Source: PALSA-607 sp036501485
GTDB lineage: Bacteria; Actinomycetota; Actinomycetes; Acidothermales; Acidothermaceae
NCBI GenBank assembly: GCA_036501485.1
Contig: DASYAG010000025.1
Coordinates: 1-19,988, forward strand
DNA: 19,988 nt
Direction of reading: 5' to 3'
Made by a program: the position numbers and the translations under genes. Of the stretch, positions 1-6,950 are shown in pieces. The first letter of the stretch is position 1. Each line of letters begins with the position of its first letter. Below the pieces are notes generated by a model, which worked only from the letters and a program-made list of their open reading frames with translations, was not told the DNA's origin and ran no database searches.

Positions 1-69
1 ACCGAGCTCATCGACCGGCAACTCATGCAACGGACGGTCCGGCACAGACGACGAGTCAACGAGTTTCAT
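1..69 (-). CDS. Unknown protein, 5' end only (runs off the window)
   Basis: An ATG at 69-67 on the minus strand opens a frame without stop to the window edge, giving 23 residues that begin MKLVDSSSVPDRPLHELPVD. The fragment is too short to assign a family. It has no Shine-Dalgarno sequence, but a TAGCGT box lies exactly six bases before the ATG. The Eis-like gene and the hydrolase near the window end show the same geometry, which suggests a leaderless transcript. The gene lies downstream of the lipoprotein on the same strand, about 95 bases away with a perfect palindrome between them, so it is probably a separate transcription unit. It could be a chance frame; the promoter-like box is the main support. 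Confidence 0.42.
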   Translation of the reverse strand, partial: MKLVDSSSVPDRPLHELPVDELG

Positions 70-75
70 GCCCGC

Positions 76-81
76 ACGCTA
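76..81 (-). promoter_or_regulatory. -10 box (TAGCGT) of a probable leaderless promoter
   Basis: On the minus strand TAGCGT is followed by six bases and then the ATG at 69. Actinobacterial -10 elements have the form TANNNT, with transcription starting about seven bases downstream, so the mRNA would begin at the start codon. No convincing -35 is seen. Confidence 0.35.
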
Positions 82-125
82 CCCACCACCACCGACACTT
101 TCAGGTCCGCGAAATCAGCGTTGCC

Positions 126-141
126 GCGTTCCGCGGAACGC
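126..141. promoter_or_regulatory. Perfect 16-bp palindrome GCGTTCCGCGGAACGC
   Basis: This is a perfect dyad between the lipoprotein stop (165) and the start of the edge gene (69). As RNA it could fold as a six-pair stem with a CGCG loop about 25 bases after the lipoprotein stop, so it might end the four-gene run. There is no T-tract on the minus strand. As DNA it lies 45-60 bases upstream of the putative -10 of the edge gene, where an operator or activator site would fit. The sequence does not decide between these. Confidence 0.4.
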
Positions 142-164
142 CAGAGAACTCACAGATCGAGTAC

Positions 165-635
165 TCACGCCGGCGGAAGACCGAGATCTGCTCGCACGGT
201 CGCATGCGCGGCATCGTCACGATTGACGTTCGGCACCGTGAGGTCGTTGGCGGTGACTTCGGTCGCGACAAGCTGGTCGTAGCTGATCATCGTCTGGAGA
301 TCGGTCTCTGTTCGACCGGACGTCGGCCACTTCGCTACAACAGCATCGAAAGTCCGCAGCGATGCAGCGAACGGTGGCGCAATCGACGCTCTGGCGGACG
401 TCCCCTTCGAAGCCTCGTATTCGTCGCGGAGCTTGTCGACGGGCGCGATCGCTGCGAGATACTCCATGCGGATCTCCGCGGCCGATGCCGTAGGTGCGAC
501 GGCTCCAGCAGTTGCGGTGGTCGCGGCTGCCGCTGGCGTCGCTACCGCAGCCGATGTCTTCTTGGTCGTCGAACAACCGCTCACCAGCGCGAGCGCAACA
601 AACGCGCCCATCGCGCCAACTCGCACCACGTACAT
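165..635 (-). CDS. Small secreted lipoprotein, function unknown
   Basis: This 156-residue protein starts with a basic n-region and a hydrophobic stretch ending in LVSGC, a good lipobox. Cys21 would be lipidated and the mature protein anchored outside the membrane. Residues 22-55 form an Ala/Thr-rich low-complexity linker. Residues 56-156 are a small, probably helical domain containing MEYLAAIAPVDKLRDEYE, which I do not recognise. A GGGAG sequence eight bases before the ATG is a good ribosome-binding site and overlaps the stop of the HIT gene. The gap to that gene is four bases, so the two are co-transcribed and probably coupled. The overlapping plus-strand frames are poor coding candidates. 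Confidence 0.85.
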   Translation of the reverse strand: MYVVRVGAMGAFVALALVSGCSTTKKTSAAVATPAAAATTATAGAVAPTASAAEIRMEYLAAIAPVDKLRDEYEASKGTSARASIAPPFAASLRTFDAVVAKWPTSGRTETDLQTMISYDQLVATEVTANDLTVPNVNRDDAAHATVRADLGLPPA

Positions 636-639
636 CTGC

Positions 640-1053
640 TCAGCTCCCAGCTATCAATGCGTGCGTCTGCGCTACAGCAGCGGCGGCCTCGGCATCGCGA
701 TCCCAGCGCAACGGAGAGCGGTCGCCCTCATGGCGGGGCACCAGGTGAACGTGGAGGTGAAAGACCACCTGTCCGGCTGCCGCCCGGTTTGCTTGCAACG
801 AGCTGATCCCGTCCGCGTTGAAGACTTCCATCAGCCTTCGGCTCACTTGGTGAATGGCGGGGCCGATGTCGATCAACGCCTGCCCCCCGCCGTCCGCCAT
901 GACGTCTGGCACATGCGCGCGAGGGATCACCAACGTGTGGCCTTCTCGCAGGGGCGCAAGATCCAGGAAGGCGACCGAGGTGTCGTCTTCATAAACCAGG
1001 TACACAGGGGCGGTGCCGGCCGCGATCTTGCAGAAGATGCACGAGGGGTCCAT
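640..1053 (-). CDS. HIT family nucleotide hydrolase/transferase
   Basis: This 137-residue protein is the usual length for a bacterial HIT protein. The signature HLHVHL at residues 99-104 supplies the histidine triad that binds and attacks the alpha-phosphate of nucleotide conjugates. Cys5 and Cys8 (CIFC) and the GHTLVIPRAH segment near residues 38-47 match the zinc-binding, Hint-like branch. Substrates in this family include adenosine phosphoramidates and dinucleoside polyphosphates; the real one cannot be read from sequence. It should be cytoplasmic. It sits third in a minus-strand run, 25 bases after DUF2237 and four bases before the lipoprotein. No Shine-Dalgarno is obvious, but the ATG gives the canonical N-terminus. 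Confidence 0.95.
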   Translation of the reverse strand: MDPSCIFCKIAAGTAPVYLVYEDDTSVAFLDLAPLREGHTLVIPRAHVPDVMADGGGQALIDIGPAIHQVSRRLMEVFNADGISSLQANRAAAGQVVFHLHVHLVPRHEGDRSPLRWDRDAEAAAAVAQTHALIAGS

Positions 1054-1078
1054 GCCGTTATTGTGACGCGCGGCTTCG

Positions 1079-1471
1079 TCAGGCCAAAGAGCTGGGATCG
1101 CTCGGAACGTCGACCGCGTGCTCGCGCAGTGCCTCGAGCGGAATCACATCAAGGGCCCGGACATGTGTGGCGGCGAGGACGATAGGTGCGGCGACGCCGG
1201 CCTCGTATGCCTCGAACCACCGCACGGCAACGACGCACCACCTATCACCTGGCTCGAGGCCGGGGAACTGATACGCGGGCATCGGCGTGATCAGGTCGTT
1301 GCCGATCGCGCGCTGATGCTCGAGGAAGGGCGCAGTCATGACTGCGCAGACCGTGTGGCTGCCGAGGTCCTCTGAGCCGGTCGCGCAAAGGCTGTCGCGA
1401 AAGAAACCCGTGACAGGGTCGTTGCCGCACGGCTCGAGTTCGCCGCCGAGCACATTGACGTTGGGAAACAT
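1079..1471 (-). CDS. DUF2237 family protein
   Basis: The 130-residue protein matches the DUF2237 pattern throughout: NVLGGELEPC at the start, TGFFRDSLCATGSEDLGSHTVC in the middle (residues 21-42), then NDLITP and FPGLEPGDRWC. Four conserved cysteines (15, 29, 42, 79) and the GSHTVCAVMT core suggest a metal- or thiol-dependent fold, but no activity has been established for this family to my knowledge. It is soluble, with no signal peptide. It begins 21 bases after the lysine-rich small protein and ends 25 bases before the HIT gene, consistent with one transcript. The minus-strand ATG lacks a clear ribosome-binding site, so coupling to the upstream gene is likely. Confidence 0.9.
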   Translation of the reverse strand: MFPNVNVLGGELEPCGNDPVTGFFRDSLCATGSEDLGSHTVCAVMTAPFLEHQRAIGNDLITPMPAYQFPGLEPGDRWCVVAVRWFEAYEAGVAAPIVLAATHVRALDVIPLEALREHAVDVPSDPSSLA

Positions 1472-1492
1472 GAGGCCTGCGAACCGTCCGGG

Positions 1493-1618
1493 CTACTTCG
1501 CTGGCTTGTCCTTCTGCGTCTGAGCCGATACGACTCCGCTACCCGCGGGCACGCCCTTGACCTTGGCGTCCTTCTTCGGCTTGCGGATCTCGCGGCCGCC
1601 CTTTTCCTTGCTGCCCAT
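1493..1618 (-). CDS. Lysine-rich 41-residue protein
   Basis: A short minus-strand frame encodes 41 residues, starting MGSKEKGGREIRKPKKDAK and ending in DKPAK. About a quarter of the residues are Lys and the product is strongly basic, with no hydrophobic core, so it is probably disordered. The start is well supported: AGGGAG lies about six bases before the ATG. The opening KEKGGREIRKPKK resembles small conserved proteins I know from other actinobacteria whose role is unknown; nucleic-acid binding is a guess from charge. It is first in the run, 21 bases ahead of DUF2237 and divergent from the epimerase gene. Automatic annotation could miss it because of its size. Confidence 0.72.
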   Translation of the reverse strand: MGSKEKGGREIRKPKKDAKVKGVPAGSGVVSAQTQKDKPAK

Positions 1619-1735
1619 AACGGACTCCCTTGGGTCGTTGCTGTCGGTGGTCCGCCGGGGTTGGGTGCGCCTCGGCTCGGTCGAGCTGCGCCATCAAGTC
1701 CTACGCTATCGACATTACGTCGAGTAAGGAGCCCC

Positions 1736-2581
1736 ATGCCACGTGTTGTTGTCACCGGCGGAAGCGGGAAGCTCGGTCGGGCGTGCGTCGCCGACCTGTT
1801 AGAGCATGGGTGGGACGTTGTGAACGTCGATCGGGTCGCGTCGCCGCACCCAGTTTCGGAGTTCCTGCGGGTCGACCTGACTGACTTTGGCCAGGTCGTC
1901 GAGGCGCTGTCGGTCAACGACGGCTACCGAGGGGTCGACGCGCTCGTACACCTTGCCGCGATTCCGGCTCCTGGCTTGACGACGAATGCGGCAACCTTCG
2001 CGAACAACATGACGACCACCTACAACGTGTTCGCCGCGGCCCGCCACGCCGGCATCACCAACATTGTGTGGGCCTCGAGTGAGACCGTGCTCGGGCTGCC
2101 GTTCGACAGCCCACCGCCGTACATCCCGGTCGACGAGGAGTACGCAGCGCGCCCGGAGTCGACCTACTCACTCGTGAAGCACCTCGAGGAGCAGATGGCC
2201 AGGCAGTTCTGCCGATGGGACCCCAACCTCAAGATGGTCGGCTTGCGCTTCTCCAACGTGATGGACCCGAGCGACTACGCGGCGTTCCCGAGCTACGACG
2301 CCGATCCGAACCTGCGCAAGTGGAACCTGTGGGGCTACATCGACGCTCGCGATGGCGCCCAGGCGATTCGCAAGGCGCTGGCCTACGAGCCGAGGGGTTG
2401 CGACGTCTTCATCATCGCGGCCGCGGACACGGTGATGTCGCGTTCGAACGACGAGCTCATTGCAGAGATTTTTCCGGACGTCGAGGTGCGGGGCGACGTT
2501 GGCAACCACACGACGTTATTGGCCATTGACAAAGCACGCCGGGTGCTCGGATTCGAGCCGCAATTCAGCTGGCGCGGCTAG
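1736..2581 (+). CDS. NAD(P)-dependent epimerase/dehydratase (extended SDR)
   Basis: This 281-residue protein has an extended short-chain dehydrogenase fold. TGGSGKLG at residues 7-14 is the glycine-rich nucleotide-binding motif (G8, G11, G14). D32 at the end of the second strand favours NAD. S114/S115 with Y144 and K148 (YSLVK) form the catalytic set. It is closest in style to uronate dehydrogenase or UDP-glucose 4-epimerase-like proteins, and the exact sugar substrate is not clear. The start at 1736 was chosen because AAGGAG lies five bases upstream and the Rossmann strand begins at residue 3; a start 75 bases upstream would add unrelated residues. It is convergent with the acetyltransferase gene, 13 bases away. 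Confidence 0.92.
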   Translation: MPRVVVTGGSGKLGRACVADLLEHGWDVVNVDRVASPHPVSEFLRVDLTDFGQVVEALSVNDGYRGVDALVHLAAIPAPGLTTNAATFANNMTTTYNVFAAARHAGITNIVWASSETVLGLPFDSPPPYIPVDEEYAARPESTYSLVKHLEEQMARQFCRWDPNLKMVGLRFSNVMDPSDYAAFPSYDADPNLRKWNLWGYIDARDGAQAIRKALAYEPRGCDVFIIAAADTVMSRSNDELIAEIFPDVEVRGDVGNHTTLLAIDKARRVLGFEPQFSWRG

Positions 2582-2583
2582 CA

Positions 2584-2611
2584 GCAACACGCGACTAGAA
2601 CCACGTGTTGC
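2584..2611. terminator. Hairpin between convergent genes, possible bidirectional terminator
   Basis: GCAACACG (2584-2591) and CGTGTTGC (2604-2611) form a perfect eight-pair stem with a 12-base loop. It lies just after the epimerase stop and overlaps the last codons of the convergent acetyltransferase gene. There is no T-tract on either side, which is common for high-GC actinobacteria, so termination is plausible but unproven. Confidence 0.4.
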
Positions 2612-3824
2612 ACCAGGGCACCGTCGTCCAGCGAAACATCGTGTCGGCCAACGTGATCGCACCGGCGCGGCGCTCGACGACCAAACCCGCGGTCGCCATC
2701 GTTTGCAGTGAGGTGCCGCCCAGGTAGGCGGCGCCGAGGGTTCTGACATCTAGCTCGATGTCGGGGTCTTTCGTCGTCCGCGTGCAGCTTGCGTCGTCCG
2801 GCCCTGCTTCGAGTAGGTAGCGACCAGCCGCATGGTTCATCGTGTCGCGGACCTCGATGACGAGCGAACCTGCCGTCAAGTAACGACGCGAGGAGAGTGC
2901 CACCTCGACGTCGAGGATGCGTACCCAGATGTTGTCGAATCGCTTGGTCTGCACCACCGCGCGAGCGTCGGCGAGCATCCAGGGCAGCAACTCCTCAACG
3001 CTGCGATTCTCGGCGCTCAGAGTGGCGATGTTGTCGAGGTCGCAGCACAACTTCCACAACGCTGCGTATGCGTCGGTGTTCGTCGACACGAGATCATCGA
3101 TCACTGCAACGCTAAACGGGCGCATGCCCTCCCAGCTCTCGTCGACGTGGTAACGGAGCAATCCGTCGATCTCGGCGTTCGGCGCCGGTCGATGGACCAC
3201 GACCCAGCCCACCCACGGTTTGCGACTCGGAACCTCAGCGATGCCGAACTCGCGGTCGAAGTCGACGTAGTCGCGGCTGATCGCACCAGGTTGAGCGCGA
3301 CGGAAACGATCGAAGAGCGCGGGCATGAGTGCGTGCCCGGTCGCCGCGTCGACGTATTCGACAACGCCTTCGTGACCTAAGGCGCCGAAGTCGGTGATGC
3401 CCGTATCAACGGAGTACCCGGCGAGGTGCGTCGCCGGCCCGTAGCCGTAACGACCGTAGATGGGCCAGCGGGCCGCGATCAGGATGCTGAGGGGGTCGCC
3501 GCGCTCCACGGCCGTCTGCAGCGACGCGGTCATCATTGACGTGAGCGCGCCGCGCCGACGATGGGACGGCATCGTGGTGACGCCTGTCACGGCGTCGGCC
3601 GGCAACGTGGCCCCTCCGGGCACGGTCAGCTCGGTGCCGTAGCTGCGGAGCGTCGCGACGATGCGGTCGCCGTCGTATGCCGCCCAGGTACGAGCCATAT
3701 CGAGCTGGGGCGCCCGGAAATCGGCGATGGCCTGCGGGTCAGTGGTCCCGTAGAACGCGCTCGACAAGGTGGTGTACCAGGCGCGGAGGTCTGACTTCTG
3801 CACCGTCCTGACGTCAAAGCCCAC
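2595..3824 (-). CDS. Eis-like GNAT family N-acetyltransferase
   Basis: The 409-residue protein has the length and plan of the Eis family: an N-terminal GNAT domain, a second GNAT-like domain and a C-terminal sterol-carrier-like domain. The acetyl-CoA site is visible as VTGVTTMPSHRRRGALT (residues 79-95) and the family motif YGRYGYG follows near residue 123. It ends in Phe; in mycobacterial Eis the C-terminal Phe carboxylate acts as general base. Such enzymes acetylate amines, including aminoglycosides, but the natural substrate here is unknown. The start is GTG at 3824, preceded by TAGGGT and six bases (leaderless geometry) and giving the expected MGFDVRTVQKSD opening. It is monocistronic, divergent from the membrane protein gene. 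Confidence 0.92.
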   Translation of the reverse strand: MGFDVRTVQKSDLRAWYTTLSSAFYGTTDPQAIADFRAPQLDMARTWAAYDGDRIVATLRSYGTELTVPGGATLPADAVTGVTTMPSHRRRGALTSMMTASLQTAVERGDPLSILIAARWPIYGRYGYGPATHLAGYSVDTGITDFGALGHEGVVEYVDAATGHALMPALFDRFRRAQPGAISRDYVDFDREFGIAEVPSRKPWVGWVVVHRPAPNAEIDGLLRYHVDESWEGMRPFSVAVIDDLVSTNTDAYAALWKLCCDLDNIATLSAENRSVEELLPWMLADARAVVQTKRFDNIWVRILDVEVALSSRRYLTAGSLVIEVRDTMNHAAGRYLLEAGPDDASCTRTTKDPDIELDVRTLGAAYLGGTSLQTMATAGLVVERRAGAITLADTMFRWTTVPWCNTWF

Positions 3825-3830
3825 GTTCGG

Positions 3831-3836
3831 ACCCTA
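3831..3836 (-). promoter_or_regulatory. -10 box (TAGGGT) of the acetyltransferase gene, probable leaderless start
   Basis: Minus-strand TAGGGT is followed by CCGAAC and then the GTG start codon at 3824. The spacing places the transcription start at the GTG itself and explains the missing Shine-Dalgarno. The -35 region (GAGCCA, 17 bases upstream) is a poor match. Confidence 0.4.
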
Positions 3837-3905
3837 CTGGCAGTCGGCCCGAATGGCTCGGAATATCGGGGTGCGCCGGGCGTGGCCAAGGGTGTCTGAT
3901 CTTCT

Positions 3906-3931
3906 CAGGGCAACCCTGGTTCATCCCTGGT
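3906..3931. promoter_or_regulatory. Direct repeat CCCTGGT-N4-CCCTGGT and overlapping hairpin
   Basis: CCCTGGT occurs at 3914-3920 and 3925-3931, an exact 11-base period that puts both half-sites on one face of the helix. CAGGG (3906-3910) can also pair with CCCTG (3914-3918). The site lies in the divergent gap between the acetyltransferase and the membrane protein gene, 40-57 bases before the latter's start. It could be a regulator site; no regulator can be named. Confidence 0.3.
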
Positions 3932-3970
3932 GTCAGGCCGCGCAGAACGGGAACGACACCTGCAGATGGC

Positions 3971-5713
3971 ATGCTTAGAGCCATGGAGGTGGCCGGTCTG
4001 TCCACGCACACCGCCAAAGGGAGCGCCGCCGGCCCCGGCCCTGCCGAGGACCCCGCCCGCGGCGACTTGCGAGTGATCACGCTCGAGTCGCCTGTTCCTG
4101 AACTCATCGAGCTCCCTCGGACCAGCCGCGCTGTCTGGTGGCTGGGCAGACACGCCGCCCTGCTGACCGCCGTCCTTTGCTCCGTGGTCGCCGTCGTGGG
4201 CTTTCGCGGAGGCGACTACCCGGCGCAGGACTACCGCGCCTTCATGTTCGGCGCACATGGCTTCTTGATCTGGGACGTTAACTGGTATGGCGGGCACGCG
4301 CTGCTCGGCTACAGCGTGTTGTTCCCGGCAGTCGGCTGGGCTCTTGGCACGGTGCCTGCTACCGCGATCGCCTGTACTTTGTCGACCGCGCTCTTCGGCC
4401 GCCTCATCGGGCGCGCAGACAACTGGCCGGCTGTGGTCTCGAGGTTGTGGTTCGCGGTCTTCGTCGTTGGCGACCTGATCGTCGGCCGCGCGCCGTTCGC
4501 CTGTGCGGTGACAGCAGGGCTCGCAGCGGTGCTCGCGATTCGGGCGCGCCACGGGTGGGTTGCAGCTGCCGCGGCCATCATTGCGTCGTTGTTCAGCCCG
4601 CTCGGCGCGGCGTTCCTGTTGTTGGTCGCTGTCGCTTGGGCGCCTGCGTTGGGCTGGCGCCGCGCAGCGCCGTTCGCCGGGGCCTTCGTCGGCTTGGCGA
4701 TCACCTTCGTCGCCGGTGACGGCGGCATCTTCCCGTTCCCGTTGACGGGATTCATCGGTCAACTCGCTATTGTCACGATCGGCCTGATCGTCGCGCCGCT
4801 GCACGAGCAGATCGTGCGGCGCATGCTGTGGATCTACGGCGCAAGCTGCATCGTGCTCTTCTTTGTGCCGAACCCCGTCGGGGGCAACATCACCCGGCTC
4901 GCTGGCATCGTGATCGGTCCCGCTGCTGCGTTCGTGTTGTTGCGAGCGCGCCGCAAGGTTGCACTGTTGCTTGTTGCAGCTCCGCTACTGATCTTCCAAC
5001 TGCTTCCGATCATCGGAGCGATCTCGTCAGCCGCCGACGATCCGTCGACGAAACCGCAGTACTACCAAGGAATGTTGAGCTTCCTCACCGAAAATCAGCA
5101 ACCACTTGGGCGCGTCGAGATTCCGTTCACTCGCGACCACTGGGAAGCAAAGTACGTGGCCGAGAAGGTGCCCCTGGCGCGCGGTTGGGACCGCCAGATC
5201 GACCTGTCGCGCAATGCTGTTCTGTATGCACCGCTGACGGCGGCGAGCTACCACACGTGGTTGTTCGACAATGCCGTGCGCTTCGTTGCTCTGCCGGACG
5301 CGCCTCTTGATCAGGGCGGCCAGGCAGAACGCGCGTTGCTGCGGCACCCACCGTCGTATCTACGTCCCGTGTACACCGACAACCAATGGCATATCTGGGC
5401 AGTGGTCGGAGCTGCCCCCCTTGCGAGCGGCGCCGCAACAATGACCTCCCTCACGGCGAGCAGCTTCACGATGGACGCGCCTAAGGGCGGCGTCACATTC
5501 GTGCGCCTTCGGTGGTCGGCGTACTGGCATGTCGACAGCGGCACGCCCGCGTGCGTCGCTCCCGCGGCCGGTGGGTGGACCACCGTGATTAGCTTTGCCC
5601 CCGGCCCGGTCAAGATCAGTGCTCGAGCGCTGCCCGGCGACACTGGATGTACCGACTTGCAGCTCGCCCGCTTCGGCCTCGGTGATGCGGGCGCGCCCGA
5701 ACCCGCATCCTGA
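3971..5713 (+). CDS. Polytopic membrane protein with extracytoplasmic C-terminal domain, GT-C-like
   Basis: This 580-residue protein has about 60 polar N-terminal residues, then roughly ten to twelve hydrophobic segments between residues 60 and 350, then about 230 mostly soluble residues. The first outside loop carries GGDYPAQDYRAFMFGAHGF and WDVNWYGGHALLGYSVLFP. Acidic residues in such a loop are typical of GT-C glycosyltransferases that use lipid-linked sugars. GWDRQID near residue 404 recalls actinobacterial membrane proteins of the PTPS-related/YfhO type. I infer a role in cell-envelope glycan assembly, but no family can be fixed by eye. The start is uncertain: ATG at 3971 or 3983, both without a good ribosome-binding site. 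The gene ends just before the 26-bp repeat array. Confidence 0.78.
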   Translation: MLRAMEVAGLSTHTAKGSAAGPGPAEDPARGDLRVITLESPVPELIELPRTSRAVWWLGRHAALLTAVLCSVVAVVGFRGGDYPAQDYRAFMFGAHGFLIWDVNWYGGHALLGYSVLFPAVGWALGTVPATAIACTLSTALFGRLIGRADNWPAVVSRLWFAVFVVGDLIVGRAPFACAVTAGLAAVLAIRARHGWVAAAAAIIASLFSPLGAAFLLLVAVAWAPALGWRRAAPFAGAFVGLAITFVAGDGGIFPFPLTGFIGQLAIVTIGLIVAPLHEQIVRRMLWIYGASCIVLFFVPNPVGGNITRLAGIVIGPAAAFVLLRARRKVALLLVAAPLLIFQLLPIIGAISSAADDPSTKPQYYQGMLSFLTENQQPLGRVEIPFTRDHWEAKYVAEKVPLARGWDRQIDLSRNAVLYAPLTAASYHTWLFDNAVRFVALPDAPLDQGGQAERALLRHPPSYLRPVYTDNQWHIWAVVGAAPLASGAATMTSLTASSFTMDAPKGGVTFVRLRWSAYWHVDSGTPACVAPAAGGWTTVISFAPGPVKISARALPGDTGCTDLQLARFGLGDAGAPEPAS

Positions 5714-5716
5714 CCG

Positions 5717-5794
5717 CTACATCGCGGCTGCCACCGCAGCCACTACATTGCGGCAGCTACCGCAGCCACTACATTGCGGCAGCTACCGCAGCCC
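5717..5794. repeat. Three tandem copies of a 26-bp unit at the 3' end of the glycosidase gene
   Basis: Units lie at 5717-5742, 5743-5768 and 5769-5794. The last two differ only at their final base; the first differs from the middle one at three positions. The right-hand unit contains the final codons and TAG stop of the minus-strand glycosidase, so the other two are duplicated copies of that gene end placed after it. Because 26 is not a multiple of three the copies are out of frame and untranslated. Each unit holds an imperfect palindrome (TGCGGCAGCTACCGCA) that could fold in RNA. The array fills nearly all the gap between two convergent genes, so it may act as a terminator. Confidence 0.93.
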
Positions 5795-6950
5795 AGGTCT
5801 GGGGGTGCGCGCCCAACCCACGCCCGGTCTCCGGGTCCCAGTACTCCGCGAACTTCGCCCGCAGGCAGGCACGCTTAGTGAGCAGCCCAATCTCGGCGGC
5901 GAGCGCGTCGTCGCCGCACTGGGCTGCGGAGTACGCGGCCAGGTAATTCAGCTGCGGCCAGGCAGGGCCACGCCAGTACTGCACGGGGTTGTACGACGGC
6001 TCCCACGAGGGAACGAAGCTCGGACCGTACGGTGCGCCGAAACGCCCAGGGTCCGTGAGTTGACGCAGTCCGGAAGCTGCCTTCGCCGGATCAGGTGTGC
6101 ACATCGCGGGCAACACGGCGTCCATCGTGGGAATGCTGACGCTCGCGCTACCGCCCTTGAACGCGACATCTGACCACAGCCCTTCGCGACGGTCCCACGC
6201 TGCCTCATCGAGGGTGGCGGCGAGCGCACGTCCGCGCGCGATCCAATCGGCGTCGCCCAGCAGTTCGCCCAGCGTTATCGCGGCATCTGCTGCGATCGCA
6301 TTGAAGGACGCCGGTGCGACGACGAAGTCGGGATTGTCGACCGCCTGACCCGATGCGCCGAACAACGTGCGTTCCAACAACGCTCGGTCGAATGCGGTCC
6401 AGACGCGACGGTTCCACACATTCGAGCCGATCCAGCTGTCCCAACGCGGCGAGTCGTCGGTGCCCGCTTCCCACGGATGAACGATAACCAGCAGTCCGTC
6501 GCGCAGCCGGTCGCGCCACAGTGCAGCGAGTGCACGCTGCGCGCTATCAAGCAATAGATCGGACGGCGGGAAGCCGGCGTCGGCGCCTGCCTTCAAGGCA
6601 CGTGCGTAGACGGGTGGCTGGGTGAACGACGACACACCTTTCAGCGGCCCGCGTGGATACGTGCGACGGCCATACCGCATGTGGGGCAGGAAGCCGTCAG
6701 GCAACTGGCCTACGAAAACCGCCTCGAGTTCTCGCGATCCTCTCGCGTCGCCGAGTGCAAACCAGGCGATCGCGTGAAAGCACGAATCCCACAGCCACAA
6801 GTGCGGGTAACTGTGGCGGTTCGGCCGGCAATACCCGAGCGATTCGTTCCACGCGCGGTCTAGGACGCGGGTCGATCCGGCGCGCACGATGGCGTCGAGC
6901 TGGTCGGAGGCCGGGGCCCCTGCACGGAAACTGCGGCGATCGCGACTCAA
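5769..6950 (-). CDS. MGH1-like / GH63-related glycoside hydrolase
   Basis: This 393-residue protein has an (alpha/alpha)6-barrel signature like mannosylglycerate hydrolase and other GH63 relatives. HPWEAGTDDSPRWD (residues 158-171) carries the probable catalytic acid, D165 or D166. YWRGPAWPQLNYL and FAEYWDPETGRGLGAHPQTW near the C-terminus hold E369, the probable base. LWLWDSCFHA (51-60) and SFTQPP (108-113) complete the pattern. There is no signal peptide, so it should act in the cytoplasm on a small glucoside or mannoside such as a compatible solute; the substrate is not established. The start is TTG at 6950, whose TTGA overlaps the stop of the upstream membrane protein gene, implying translational coupling. 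It is somewhat shorter than typical family members. Confidence 0.9.
   Translation of the reverse strand: MSRDRRSFRAGAPASDQLDAIVRAGSTRVLDRAWNESLGYCRPNRHSYPHLWLWDSCFHAIAWFALGDARGSRELEAVFVGQLPDGFLPHMRYGRRTYPRGPLKGVSSFTQPPVYARALKAGADAGFPPSDLLLDSAQRALAALWRDRLRDGLLVIVHPWEAGTDDSPRWDSWIGSNVWNRRVWTAFDRALLERTLFGASGQAVDNPDFVVAPASFNAIAADAAITLGELLGDADWIARGRALAATLDEAAWDRREGLWSDVAFKGGSASVSIPTMDAVLPAMCTPDPAKAASGLRQLTDPGRFGAPYGPSFVPSWEPSYNPVQYWRGPAWPQLNYLAAYSAAQCGDDALAAEIGLLTKRACLRAKFAEYWDPETGRGLGAHPQTWAAVAAAM

Noticed and set aside
433..1185. 250-residue plus-strand frame across the HIT and lipoprotein genes
   Set aside because: It runs antisense to two well-supported genes and its product is low-complexity and Arg/His-rich with no motif.
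1661..1735. ATG at 1661 as the epimerase start
   Set aside because: The extra 25 residues are not part of the fold, and a strong ribosome-binding site precedes the ATG at 1736.
3905..4804. 299-residue minus-strand frame over the polytopic membrane protein gene
   Set aside because: Its product is almost all charged residues (Arg, Asp, Glu, Gln), typical of the antisense of high-GC membrane protein codons.
5717..5794. Possible CRISPR-like array
   Set aside because: The 26-bp copies are directly adjacent with no spacers, and they derive from the glycosidase gene end.
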